Source of the DNA: Pegea sp. RAD2-039
Lineage: Eukaryota > Chordata > Thaliacea > Salpida > Salpidae
DNA length: 64,000 bases
Direction of reading: 5' to 3'
Assembly (NCBI GenBank): GCA_034620365.1
Contig: JAQGEQ010000295.1
Span: forward strand, 223,742 to 287,741
Shown: positions 10,551 through 21,487 of the stretch, piece after piece
How the letters are laid out: each line of letters opens with the position of its first letter
Numbering within the stretch: position 1 is the stretch's first letter
Program-made: the position numbers and the translations under genes
The notes under the pieces: generated by a model
Seen by the model: only the letters and a program-made list of their open reading frames with translations
Told to the model about the DNA's origin: nothing
Databases searched by the model: none

Positions 10551-13500
10551 CTACCACAAGAAAGCCTTGCCGCTTAAATTACAGACGAAATTTAAATCTT
10601 TGGTATGTTCACGTTTGACATGTTGCTGTAATGCATAATCGAATTGAAAGACTTTTGAACATAACTTACACTCAAAACGCTTATCATTCTGGTGACTTTT
10701 AGCATGTAATTGAAGCTTACACTTCTTATCAGTTGTATCACGATTTTCACAGCCTATTATACTTGCATAGGACTTTTCACATTTAGTATATTCATAAGAG
10801 TTGTTTTTATTCTCATCATGTTCCTTGTTGAGGTCTTTTAAGGTGTCACTTGAATCATCATCTTGTTTGAAGCAATGCCTCTTACATTCACCGTTTGAAT
10901 GCTTATTCTTGATATGTTCATCAAGAAACTTTTTCAGCTCAAAATGTTGATTGCAGTATTTGCATGCAAACGCAGCTCCTACAAATAAACATTTAGTAAA
11001 AATTAATCAGTTAATAAAAAAAAACTTACTTTTCAGCTGTGGGTAAATAAACTTATTAGTATTTAGAATCAATTTTCTTTTTCTAGAACTTGTTGGTATT
11101 TCATTTATTGTTGATACCTAAGGAATAAAAATGCATAATACACTTTCAGGAAAATAAATCTAGGAAATGTTTGTTACTTAATGGCCCTTTACTTACATAA
11201 TTAGATGATGATGGACTAGAACCTTGTAAATAATGCTCTTGAGAACTTGAAGAAGCTCCTATATACAACAGAATAGTTAAATGGTATCAATTATCTGATT
11301 TTAAGTTAATAGGATTTTGTAAACTGAACATTAATGTACCAAACTGACATAATTATTTGTAGTCCAATTCATGATGATAAGTTTAATATTCAGTTCTAAT
11401 TTTTAGGATAGTACAAGATTTTTACACTAATAATTTAATATTTCTAATAACTCCTGACTTGCATAAAGAATATAGTGAACAAAATATTATCACCTTCATC
11501 AGTACCAGTTTTCACCTTATTTCTTAATCTATATCGATGTTTATTAGGAGCTGAATCGTCGATGTCAATTGAATCATTTTCATCTTCAGCAACATTAGTT
11601 TCAAATTCAGGATTTGAAAAAAAATCAATTTTGTTTTCTGGCAGAAAATAATTTAGATTAATTTTAACTTGAGTTGCACAAGAGTTTTTACAGTTGATTA
11701 AGATTAAATATATACATTATTTATTAATATATTATCATGCGTTGTTTAAGTACCATTTCGTTTTTTACCTTCTGAAAATACTGCAGATTCTTCTGTGTTG
11801 TTGCTATGTAACAGTTTCGATTTATATAATTTCTCGAAAGCTGTCAGCTTCGACTATAAAGTAAACATAAAAGTAATTTAAACTCAAAATTTAAAAATAC
11901 TATCTGGGATAATATTAATCAAAATGTCTACAAGACATCAGTACTTAAGCTATATTTGATTACGTAAAGTTAACAAAATAAAAAAATATTCTAACTGTGA
12001 TAAAAATAAAAAGTGTAATATTTAATACATGCAAAAAATATAAACAAAGTTGAACTTATCTGAACTTACATCAGTGGCTGTAGACAATGATGCTACAACA
12101 AGTTCTTGAGAACTTAAAGAAGCACCTGTACACAATAAATTCAATTTTTTAAACCAGCTGTACAAAATATGTAATTCTAATCATAAGACCAAAAGTTCTA
12201 AGAGTGATCCTCTCTTACAATTTAGGTGATAATTAATTTTTCCATCGAAAAACTTATTCTTTCAACAAAAAATAGAATGACAAACTACAGCAATTAAAAA
12301 CTGGTGATTAACCTGTGGTAACACCAGTTATAAATTCTTTTTTATCAAAAAAACTTTTTTTAATAAGTTATCTAATTAAGAAAAAATAAAAAATTAATCA
12401 GTTTCAAGAATTTCAAAACCTTTAATAGCTTCTCTTAATGGTTCGTAAACTTGCTCTTTCAGTATATGTGGTATATCTGATAGCAGCAAATTAAATGTAC
12501 TATATTTTTGATGAACTAATTTTAATTAGATTAATTAATTAAAGCTAGAAATTGAATAAATATATAGTTAAGCTACATCGTCAATAAAGATTAAATTTCA
12601 AAATTGAGGCATGTTCATAAGACTACAATATTTTAATTTTGATATATTATCCAACCAATTTCAAAGTACCTTCTTCAGCAACTCGGTCCAATAAATATGT
12701 TGTCTGAGATTTTACAGTATTTGTTTGAGACATCATATCATCTGTGCCATTTTTTGTTGGACGCCGACCACGTTGTTTATTTAGTATGAGAGGAATATCT
12801 GTAAGCAGCAAATTGAATAAATTGTATTCTCCAAATGTTTCATAATTAATGAAGAAATAAAATAAGAAGACTTAAAATATGTTTTGATTATAATATTTGC
12901 ATCTATCTTTCATTTAAATTCAAAACAAGTATTAATATAAAACAAAGTTCAAGTTATTATTATATTGAGATTTCTGAATTCAATTGCTTATATTACTTTC
13001 AGGAAATGGTATAAAAACAAGTGAGCTGTTGGCATTCGTTTCCTCAGTCTTGATGTGTCGCCTGATTTTCCTCATCGTTGGCTATTTAACAAATTAAAAA
13101 GTTAAAATATTACGAACCAAACTGTCAAGGGAATTGATTAACTACAAAATATCCAGCCTCTGGTTAGAAACAAATAACTAGAAGGTAATAAGTATAAATA
13201 AACAAACTAAAGATAATTTTTCAATATTTTTTAGAAACTAGTATTTATAAAACCAATGATAGTCAATAATAAATAAACACTTAAAAACAGAACATAAATG
13301 ACAGCTTTAAACTTACATCATCATCTTGGGAAGATAACTCTGAAGAGATTAAATTTGAAGATGATGGATAGCTCTTGGGAAAACTTTCTGCTACATACAA
13401 CAAATTTAACTAATTAATGAATTGATATTTAAAACGAACATATTAACAAAAACTACATTGAAATTTAGCTATGTCTGCTAAAAACGTTTTATATAGTTTA

Positions 13501-16500
13501 TATAAGCATTGCTATTTCTAAATAGATCAGTTTAAAACATTTTCCAAACGTTTTTGAATAATTAACTGAACAACATATTAAGTTAGTTGGCAGGAGTTGT
13601 ATAATTAAGAGATATCTTCATTAAAAAATTTACTTTGAAAATCTGGCTTACTAATAAAACTACAAAATTTATTTCAACAGTTTGTAAAACTATTTTTCAA
13701 TTACCTTCTTCGATAACGTGGTCAGATAAATTTTCTAACTCGTTTTTAACAGTATCATTTTTAAGACGTTTATTTGTACTGTTTTTTTCTGGTGGCTGAT
13801 CAAATTGTTTATTCTGTAATGCGGGAACATCTGTCAACAATAATTTGAATTAATTATAAATCGAAAAGATACATTAAATGTCGTAGAGTTGAAATGATTA
13901 CAATAAAGGTTATTTCTGACTATGAAATACTAATTATTTATGTCTATCATTTAAATTTGATCCAATCATAAGTTTGAGATAAAGATCTTGTAATTATTGT
14001 CAAAGTAATAAGTCTTGATTTAAAGGTTCAAAAGTTTATATTACTTTCAACAGATAGTGAAGAAACTTCAAAATTAATAGCATTCCTTGGATGAGTTTCG
14101 GCGTCTTGTTTAATTTTCATCATGTCTGCCTATTTAAGAAAAATATTTAAATATTTAAAACGAAACTGCCAATAAAAATAGCTAACTTCAAAACAACCAG
14201 CTTTCAGTTAAAAAGAGTAATCTAAGAAATAATTATTTAAATAAACAAAAGAAAGAAAACATTTATAGAATCAAACACAATCAGTCATCTCAATACTAAT
14301 CAGTTAATTCCTCTAATTATCATTTACCGTAGATTTATCTTTGTCCTCATCAAGAGTAGAGGTAAATTCTAAGTCTTCGTTTTCAACTTCACGTTTAGGG
14401 ATTAGAAGACATCTAACATCTGATTCTGATAGTGAATTATAATGCTTGTTAAATAATTAGTAAATACTTGCCAGCATATAATTGAATGGAAACTAATTTT
14501 AATACTTGATGACTTTATTATAATGTTAATGTTTATCACAACTAAAGCTTTGAAAATCAGTCCTTATTTTGCTGTATTCAAGATCACATCATAACCAATT
14601 GCTAAGTTGTTATTCATAAAACATCACTTAGAAGTGTTTCTTATATATTATATGTGTCGACGATTTATAATTTAAATAAATATGATTTTTAAATTAAGAT
14701 CCAATAATTACACAAATTGTGTTATTTCTAAACTGAATTTACCTTTCTCGAATGGTGAAAACGTTTCAATTTTATCCAATTGTATCTGATCAGATTTTAG
14801 ACAGTTTTTGGTAATCATCGGGTCTGGCTATCGATAAAAAAAAACAAAAAAGAATATTATAGATAAAATTGTGAATGGCAAATATGATTTTCAAACTATC
14901 ATCCAAGGTACAAAAACTAGAAATATGATAACTAAAATTTTTTTCCTTAAAAAATGCATTAAAATAAAGTTTAAAAAGCATTAAATATTAATTTTATAAA
15001 GTAACTTCTCCAAACTTACGTCAACAGTTGTTGGTAATGGAGTAGCAGAAGTTGAGAAACTATGCTTTTGAAAAGCAGAAAAAGCACCTGAATATAAAAA
15101 TATTACAATATTACATTGATATATATTAGATATTACTAGAGCTCAGATAGTAGATAAAAGTATAGTTTTTTATCAAAAGCTAAATTGAAAAAAAAATTTC
15201 ATAACATTTTTAAACTTATTAGTCAATTTTGTAGAATAACGTTATAATCACCTGGATAACTATCAGAAAATGAATATATGGGGCTAGGTAAATCATAATG
15301 ATCTTCATCAAAAGCTTCAGGAATATAAAAGTTATTTTTTCTAGCTGATTAAATCTAAGAAAATAAATACCTGCAAAGTGTTCTCTAATTATCTTGGGGA
15401 AATCTGTCAACAACAAATTAAATCACTTTGAAATTTGTTTCTAAAAATCTGCTATTTTTACTGAAGATGATAAGGCAAAGAGCTGGCAAAGCTGCCTAAG
15501 TGTGATATAGAACTAGTCATCACCATCGGCTTGCTTGTTTTTTTATATAAGTAAATAATTTTTGCTCATATACTAAGAATATTTAAGCAACAAGATTTTT
15601 ACAAATAATAATAAAAAACGACTTTACTTTTATAAGGAGGTAATTCATTTTCATCATTATCATCATCATCCTTCAATTCATCTTGATTCTTATTTTTATT
15701 AGGCAAATCAATTTGAAGAATCAAATCTGTTTGAAGAAATTTAGTTGACAATAAGAAATTTCAGTAATTACATCAAAAATTCTAAAACATCAAAGTGCAT
15801 ATGCAACTATCAATTATGAATTTTAAATAAACATTTACTAATTGACATGTGTTTATTACTAATCAGAGCTTTTAATTCCTTATAACAAAATCATTAAATT
15901 ATTACTTTCTTGAAATGGTTTTAAGCCATCTATTTTTTGTTGTTGATAAGACTCTGAATTTATACCGGTTAAACACTGTTTTTTCGAGTTTTGCTATAAA
16001 GAAAAACAAAAAGTGAAGATTAATATAAAATAAATCTATTTAGAAACACAACAATCTATTAGTCTTATAAAAGAAATTTAATACATACAATAGTTCATGC
16101 CTAACGGCTAAACACAAATATATCTTTAATTTTTAAAATAAAAGTATTTATAATTTCTTCACTTACATCTTCTTTATAAAAAGTAAGAGACTCCTTAGGA
16201 GAAATATGTAGAGTCATGACATCACCATCGTTCTTCTTTATTTGCTCATCTCCTCTTATACTCTGTAGGATTACAGATTGACCATACAGAATATCTTGTA
16301 GGCTCCAACTGATATTTCTGCTTAATCTTTTTTTTTCAAACCATATTGCAACCTCTTCCGTCGTCATGTTAAATTTTACTGATAATGTTGATAATCTAGT
16401 ATCCGAGGGGTATGGATATTGTTTGAAGGCTTCTTCAAGCTTCTTTTGGGTAGATGAAGGGATTAAAGATGTTGATGAAGTTTCATTAGTTACAATGTAA

Positions 16501-16547
16501 TCATTATCTTCTAACCAATTACCTACACTAAAATTAGTCTTACTCAT
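10551..16547 (-). CDS. Homeodomain plus C2H2 zinc-finger protein, 19-exon model
   Basis: Exons: 16547-16167, 15993-15906, 15726-15628, 15403-15371, 15344-15252, 15087-15020, 14827-14743, 14425-14328, 14129-14045, 13830-13705, 13390-13317, 13081-12997, 12798-12670, 12125-12070, 11853-11769, 11637-11494, 11258-11197, 11117-11030, 10978-10551. All junctions are GT/AG, phases agree, and the join is 2307 nt (768 residues). Residues 33-81 are a homeodomain with standard spacing (L37, F41, V66, W69, F70), but position 51, normally Asn, is Lys72 (WFEKKRLSRN). The middle is acidic, Ser/Gln-rich repeats with one AT-hook-like QRGRRPTK and a basic SSRKRKL. C2H2 fingers lie at C632-C635-H648-H653 and C730-C733-H746-H751; a degenerate finger lies between them and a third is cut by the stop. 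The ATG follows ACAGT and an in-frame upstream TAA. Likely nuclear and DNA-binding; orthology is unknown. ZEB proteins share the homeodomain/zinc-finger mix and WFEK, which may be convergence. Confidence 0.8.
11030..15993 (-). repeat. Six-fold exon cassette inside the homeobox gene
   Basis: Internal exons fall into three classes that cycle in order. Class a (phase 0 to 1) is 88, 85, 85, 85, 85 and 88 nt: starts 15993, 14827, 14129, 13081, 11853, 11117. Class b (phase 1 to 1) often opens with N-[IVF]-P and ends with E-E-G: 15403, 13830, 12798, plus others. Class c (phase 1 to 0) often reads G-A-S-x-S-S-Q-E and has a GTAAGT or GTAAAT donor: 15087, 14425, 13390, 12125, 11258. Every a-b-c set begins and ends in phase 0, so whole cassettes and single b exons can be gained, lost or skipped without changing frame. 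Confidence 0.75.
12394..12476 (-). other. Optional or alternative-end exon of the homeobox gene
   Basis: After a CAG acceptor the frame reads NIPHILKEQVYEPLREAIK, clearly a class b exon. The position matching the donors of its sister exons (at 12420) is the weak GTTTTG. If it is used, the exon is 57 nt, phase 1 to 1, and can be included or skipped. If not, the frame runs into TAA at 12394-12396, giving a protein with the homeodomain but no zinc fingers. Confidence 0.5.
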
Positions 16548-18449
16548 ACTGTTTTCTTGACTAGTTTTTATTTATATTTCTGAAAAGCTAAAATTATTAA
16601 TTTTTTTGAACAATCCGAGATAATTTTTATAAAATTTTAGTATATAAATATGATTTTTTTCTACAATAGTAAAATTTATAAAAATTCTTTTATGTAATAA
16701 AATCTTATTTGAAAAAAATTATATAGATGTATAAAATTATACAAAATAATATTGAATTTAACTATCAAAGCTATTTTTTTAAATGATAAATTACTGAATA
16801 AAAAATTTTAACCAATTTTCTGAAAAAAGTAAATGTAAAAAGTATGAAAAAATTGTAGCACAATTAAAAATTGAAAAAAAAAGTTTTAATTAGGAATGAA
16901 AATTAATAAATTATCATTAATTTAATTTCTTATGGCTGAAAAAAAATCCTTTCTTATATAATAAGTTAATATTAATTTTTTTACTTATTTAATTCAAATC
17001 TATACAATTTATTATTTTACTTTATACAAAATATAAATGTACAAAGCATGCAAAATTAAATTCTACATAAAATGAGGTCTAAAAACTAAACATGTTAGTT
17101 TAAATTTAACAATCTATTTAAATAATATCACAGTAAATAAATGTTTAAGATATATAGTAGATAAAACCTATCTTATTAATTTTATTTAATTTTAAATATT
17201 TAAATTTCACCTGGTTAATTAAAGGTAAAGAAAAGAAATATGAATTTTTGTACAAGTAGATTTTTATTTAATAGTCAATTAAAAAAAAACAGTCGTAGAA
17301 ATAAAATGTAAGGTCAAAAATTATGCAGATCTAATAAAACAAATAATAAATAAACTTGAAGTTGGCTAGAGTCTGAGAAAAACTAAAATGACCTTTAATT
17401 AATTCTAGTTAAAAAGTTCTATTTAACCTTGCAACATAAATTTGGCATCGTTTTATATATTAGCATACATCGAAATAATATAATTAGATGGTGCTATTAG
17501 TTAAAAGATTGTTTAAGAAACCTTTTTAAAAAAGTTTAGTTTTAAAGTGCAGCGTATATTTTTCCCGCTGAAACTATGCTTTCCTTTATTTACATCGCAT
17601 GTTTCAGTTATTAGTCATCTTTCATTAATGCACTTTGTTACAAAGAATTCTATTATTTTTCTTCTAGTCTACATAAATTGAGATTAAAATTATATTAAAT
17701 TAGCGACATATTTAAATAAAATAACTAAAAGTCTTTTGTGCACCTATGTCAAATCTAAAAGATTTATTGTTAGTCTAAATCTTATTAAAAATTCTACAAC
17801 CAATAACTGGGTAATTAAGGTTTGTAAGACGGCATTTACAGTTTGAAATTATCATTACGAATTCTAAATCAAATATTAATGTAGAGCAATTTTATACTGA
17901 TATAAAAAGCTAATATCTTGTTTACTGTTTTTACTAATTAAGTGTTTGTTTTTTTCTTAACAGGGGTGTAAAGATGTGTTTGATGGATCCATTTGACGCA
18001 TTCATTTGATTTCAATTTCAGTATTTTATCTTATTCTTTTAATATTAAATATCAGTGCCTTAATGAACTAAATAAATGTTTATAGAAACTTAGAAATTAT
18101 TAGATTATATTATCATTATTAGCCTGAATCAAAAACATTATTTCTTACGAGTTTTAACTGCCTTTAATGTCTAAGTCGATTTACGAAATAATTTATAGTT
18201 TATTCTTAATTTTTCTTAAAAAAGCAGAACAAATAATCACAATCTAAATGTAGTCAGGCAATAACTTTTTACCCGATAAAATCTGTAAGCTAAAATGAAT
18301 TTGTGTTGCTGAAAAGTACTTCTTTAAAATATAGTATTTTACACTTAATAATAATAAGAATTATAGATTAGGAGTTAGATTTTAGTTAATTAATAATTTA
18401 GTTGGATGTTTTCTTTATGAAAAAACCTTCGACCACCGAACGGAATCTC
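16548..18449. other. AT-rich intergenic region upstream of the homeobox gene
   Basis: No gene is supported. It should contain the promoter of the minus-strand homeobox gene, but no clear TATA or initiator could be singled out in such AT-rich sequence. Confidence 0.4.
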
Positions 18450-19097
18450 ATTTGTTAATTTTAGTTTTACTAGTTTTTGAAAATTTTGGTTTTACTTTTA
18501 CCTTACCTAAAATCAAAGTCAACTTACTAAATTACCAAAACAAACTAAAGCTTGAAATTGTTAGTCTTAAACTTAATTACTAATTGTATCAAAAATCATA
18601 TCAACAAAACAGCAAATTTAGTATCAATTTCATAGCTTAAAGTTTTTTAATTTTATTATATAACAGTTTTCAAAGTGTTTGATTTCATATTAAATCCTTT
18701 AAATTTCTGGTAAATTAGTCGTAGGCAAACCTAGAATTTGTGATTAAACACTACATATTTTGAAATTTATTTTAAATTAGTGGTAAGCAAGCTTAGAACT
18801 ACTAAACAATATTCATGCTAGTAATAAGCTTCATTAAGTGCTTATTTTGTAATGGCAGTTTAATTACAAACTTAACTATCATAATAAGTTTTGTTATCGA
18901 TATCATACTGAAATTTCCTGGCCATTTATCAAAGCAAAATCCATCTATTTTTAAAATTGTCTCGTCAAAGCTCATAAATTTTATCATCTATCAGCATATT
19001 AAAACAATTTTTTGGCGCATTTGGTTAACATGCATACTTGAAGCCAATAAAATTACTAAATAATCAATATGATAACACAGTTTTACTATAGGAAAGA

Positions 19098-19214
19098 CTT
19101 AAAAATCTATTGTAGAAACAATCATTCGGTACAGAACTAGTCATCACTACGTAGTAAGTTTGACTGAATCTTTTCAACTTGACAAGATTATAGTCAAATA
19201 TTTCACGTTTGACT
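19098..19214 (+). promoter_or_regulatory. Conserved block upstream of PTB-like copy 1
   Basis: About 117 bp nearly identical to 26821-26937 although the surrounding 5' flanks are poorly alignable. It includes CGGTACAGAACTAGTCATCA and AGTTTGACTGAATC. A second, smaller block at 19430-19497 matches 27151-27217 (TTTTTCACATGAATGAAAAC). The islands lie about 0.6-1 kb upstream of the gene and could be promoter or enhancer elements, or remnants of gene conversion. Confidence 0.4.
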
Positions 19215-20089
19215 CAACAAAAATATAATCAAAACTATAATTTAGATTTAGTTATACTACCACTTAAGGTCATTTTTTATTTGAATATAATCTAACAACA
19301 TTAGTGATAAGAAAAACAAAAACGTTGAAAACAGGGCTAACTATTATTTTGTTTTGCTCTTTTTTAAACATTAAATATTATAATGTTCTTCTTAGTAAAC
19401 TAATAACAATATTATAACAAATCCAAAAATGATTTTTCACATGAATGAAAACCCATTTTAGCACCGATTAAGATCTTGATTAATTTCCAAGTCACTTAAA
19501 CAAGATTTTATTTAATTAATTAGCTACATTAAATTAAAATTTATTATTAAAGTAGTTTTACTTTCAGTAACTAATAATCAAGTAATTTACCAAAAATAAA
19601 CTAACTTAACTGAAAAATTATATAAAAATAATATATATATTTGTTATATTATATCAATGTACAGTTGCAGATATATTGAACTATTTAAAAAATATATTTT
19701 TATAAAAAATTATTGAAAATAGAATAATTTATCTCATTACTTTTTGTTTATTTTGAAAATTTTTTATTTTAAAATAGTTATTTAACTCTTAATTTATTTA
19801 TATTTGTCTTTAAGGAAATACCAAGTACAATGTATTAACATGCAAATAAATTGCTTCTATATTTCATAACTCTAACTGGTATGAATAGATGTATAATTTA
19901 AATACTTTTAACCTCATATCTCACTTGAAGTCAACTTTATCTAGACATTAAGTAATCAAAAGATGTTTTATTGAATATTTAAGCTAAGCATTAGTTAATC
20001 TTATTGAAGAAAAAAAACAATTGAAATTTATATTTCAAAAAGAAAATCTTGATTTATATTTTTGTCTTCTGAAAGCTAACCAAAAAGTC

Positions 20090-21487
20090 ATGGATGACTG
20101 TGAAGATATTTCTCAGCTTGTTGCCAAGTATTGCTTGCCAAATCCAACTGATGGAACATTTCAACCAACTGCAACCACAATGAAAGCTACAACAAATATG
20201 GTTCTTCCTTATGGTCATATGCAAACATCTGTAAATGAACAGGATAATCTTGGTTACAACTACCAGAAGAATTTTGCAAACCATTTAGATCGAAACCTGT
20301 TTGCAGTGGAGAGACCTAATACACATGGTCAAGTAATGCATCAGTTACCAATTGTTCAAAACGAAGGTGGCAGCCAACACGTTTTACGCGTGGTAATAGA
20401 AACGTTACATTATCCTATTACACTTGATGTAATTTATAAAATCTTTACTAATTTTGGTAAGGTTTTAAAGGCTATTATTTTCAACAAGAACAGTCAATTC
20501 CAAGCACTTATACAAATGGAGAAACAAACAGATTCACAAGCTGCTAAGCTTTGTTTAGATGGTCAGAATATCTACAAGGGATGCTGTACTCTACGTGTAG
20601 ACTACAGCAGGTTGCAGAACCTTAATGTAAAGTACAACAACGATAAAAGTCGTGATTACACCAGAAATGATTTACCATCTGGTGAAATTAACAACCCAAT
20701 GGTTCAGCTGAATAATGGAGTGGATCCTTGCTACTTAACTAAACTACAATCAGCTGCTTTGCAACAGAATCTAAGTTCAATAGCTAACTTTCAGCAATAT
20801 CAGATTGAATTGATGAAACAAAAAGCTAATGGTCAACTGTCTAACCCCAACGTCACTTTTCAACTTCCTGCCGTTGTTGAAAACCAACAAAGCAACTTAT
20901 GCCCTGTTCTTCATGTTTCCAATCTTAATACAGATGATGTCACACCGAAAGTTTTGTTTACACTTTTTGGGGTATATGGCGACGTTGTTCGAGTAAAGAT
21001 TCTTTTTAAAACGAAAAGTAGCGCGCTAGTTCAAATGAACGATGGCACGCAAGCTTGTTTGGTCAGGAGGTACTTACATGGAGTGAAGTTATTCGGAAAA
21101 CCAATGCACATTGTAAAATCGAAACACAGTCAAGTGAAAATGCCTCGAGATGGTCAAGATGAAGAGAATTTGACGCGAGATTATGCTAACTCATCTTTGC
21201 ATCGTTTTAAGAAGCCCGGTTCTAAAAATTATTCCAATATCTTTGCTCCTTCTGATGTCCTTCATCTATCAAACATTCCTCAAGAGATCACTGAAGTCTT
21301 CATCAAAAAAGCATTCAGTAAACATGTTGGTGTGAGAGATTTTAAATTTTTCGCTAAAGATCGAAAAATGGCCTTAATAAAGTTGAACTCTGTTGAAAAT
21401 GCTGTCACTGCTCTGGTTAAATTGCATAACTTGAAACTGACCGATACCTATCATTTGAGAGTGTCTTTTTCGAAAGGTTATCTTTAA
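20090..21487 (+). CDS. PTBP: PTB-like RNA-binding protein, three RRMs, intronless, copy 1
   Basis: A 465-residue protein of the polypyrimidine-tract-binding family. RRM2-like at 97-175 (LRVVIETLHYPITLDVIYKI; LDGQNIYKGCCTLRVDYS) is followed by the family linker LNVKYNNDKSRDYTR. RRM3-like is at 271-348 (FGVYGDVVRVKILF), then LHRFKKPGSKN, then RRM4-like at 387-463 (FKFFAKDRKMALIKL; HLRVSFSK). The first 95 residues show no RRM1, so the protein lacks one of the four RRMs of typical PTB. PTB proteins bind CU-rich RNA and control splicing and mRNA fate. The chosen start is the first in-frame ATG (GTC before it, G after it); the frame is open further upstream, to a TAA at 19985, but without ATG. No introns over the whole frame suggests an ancient retrocopy kept under selection. 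Possible poly(A) signal at 22067-22072. The parent gene is not in the window. Confidence 0.9.
   Translation: MDDCEDISQLVAKYCLPNPTDGTFQPTATTMKATTNMVLPYGHMQTSVNEQDNLGYNYQKNFANHLDRNLFAVERPNTHGQVMHQLPIVQNEGGSQHVLRVVIETLHYPITLDVIYKIFTNFGKVLKAIIFNKNSQFQALIQMEKQTDSQAAKLCLDGQNIYKGCCTLRVDYSRLQNLNVKYNNDKSRDYTRNDLPSGEINNPMVQLNNGVDPCYLTKLQSAALQQNLSSIANFQQYQIELMKQKANGQLSNPNVTFQLPAVVENQQSNLCPVLHVSNLNTDDVTPKVLFTLFGVYGDVVRVKILFKTKSSALVQMNDGTQACLVRRYLHGVKLFGKPMHIVKSKHSQVKMPRDGQDEENLTRDYANSSLHRFKKPGSKNYSNIFAPSDVLHLSNIPQEITEVFIKKAFSKHVGVRDFKFFAKDRKMALIKLNSVENAVTALVKLHNLKLTDTYHLRVSFSKGYL

Noticed and set aside
12310-12333. Possible 24-nt exon between the optional exon and 12125
   Set aside because: The acceptor would be an A-rich AAAAAAG and no sister exon corresponds to it.
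18802-19063. Overlapping short frames on both strands
   Set aside because: Not preserved in the duplicated copy at 26.5-26.8 kb.
20021-20089. N-terminal extension of the PTB-like frame from a TTG codon (also 27704-27772)
   Set aside because: It has no ATG and reads like untranslated leader; the first ATG at 20090 / 27773 has a good context.
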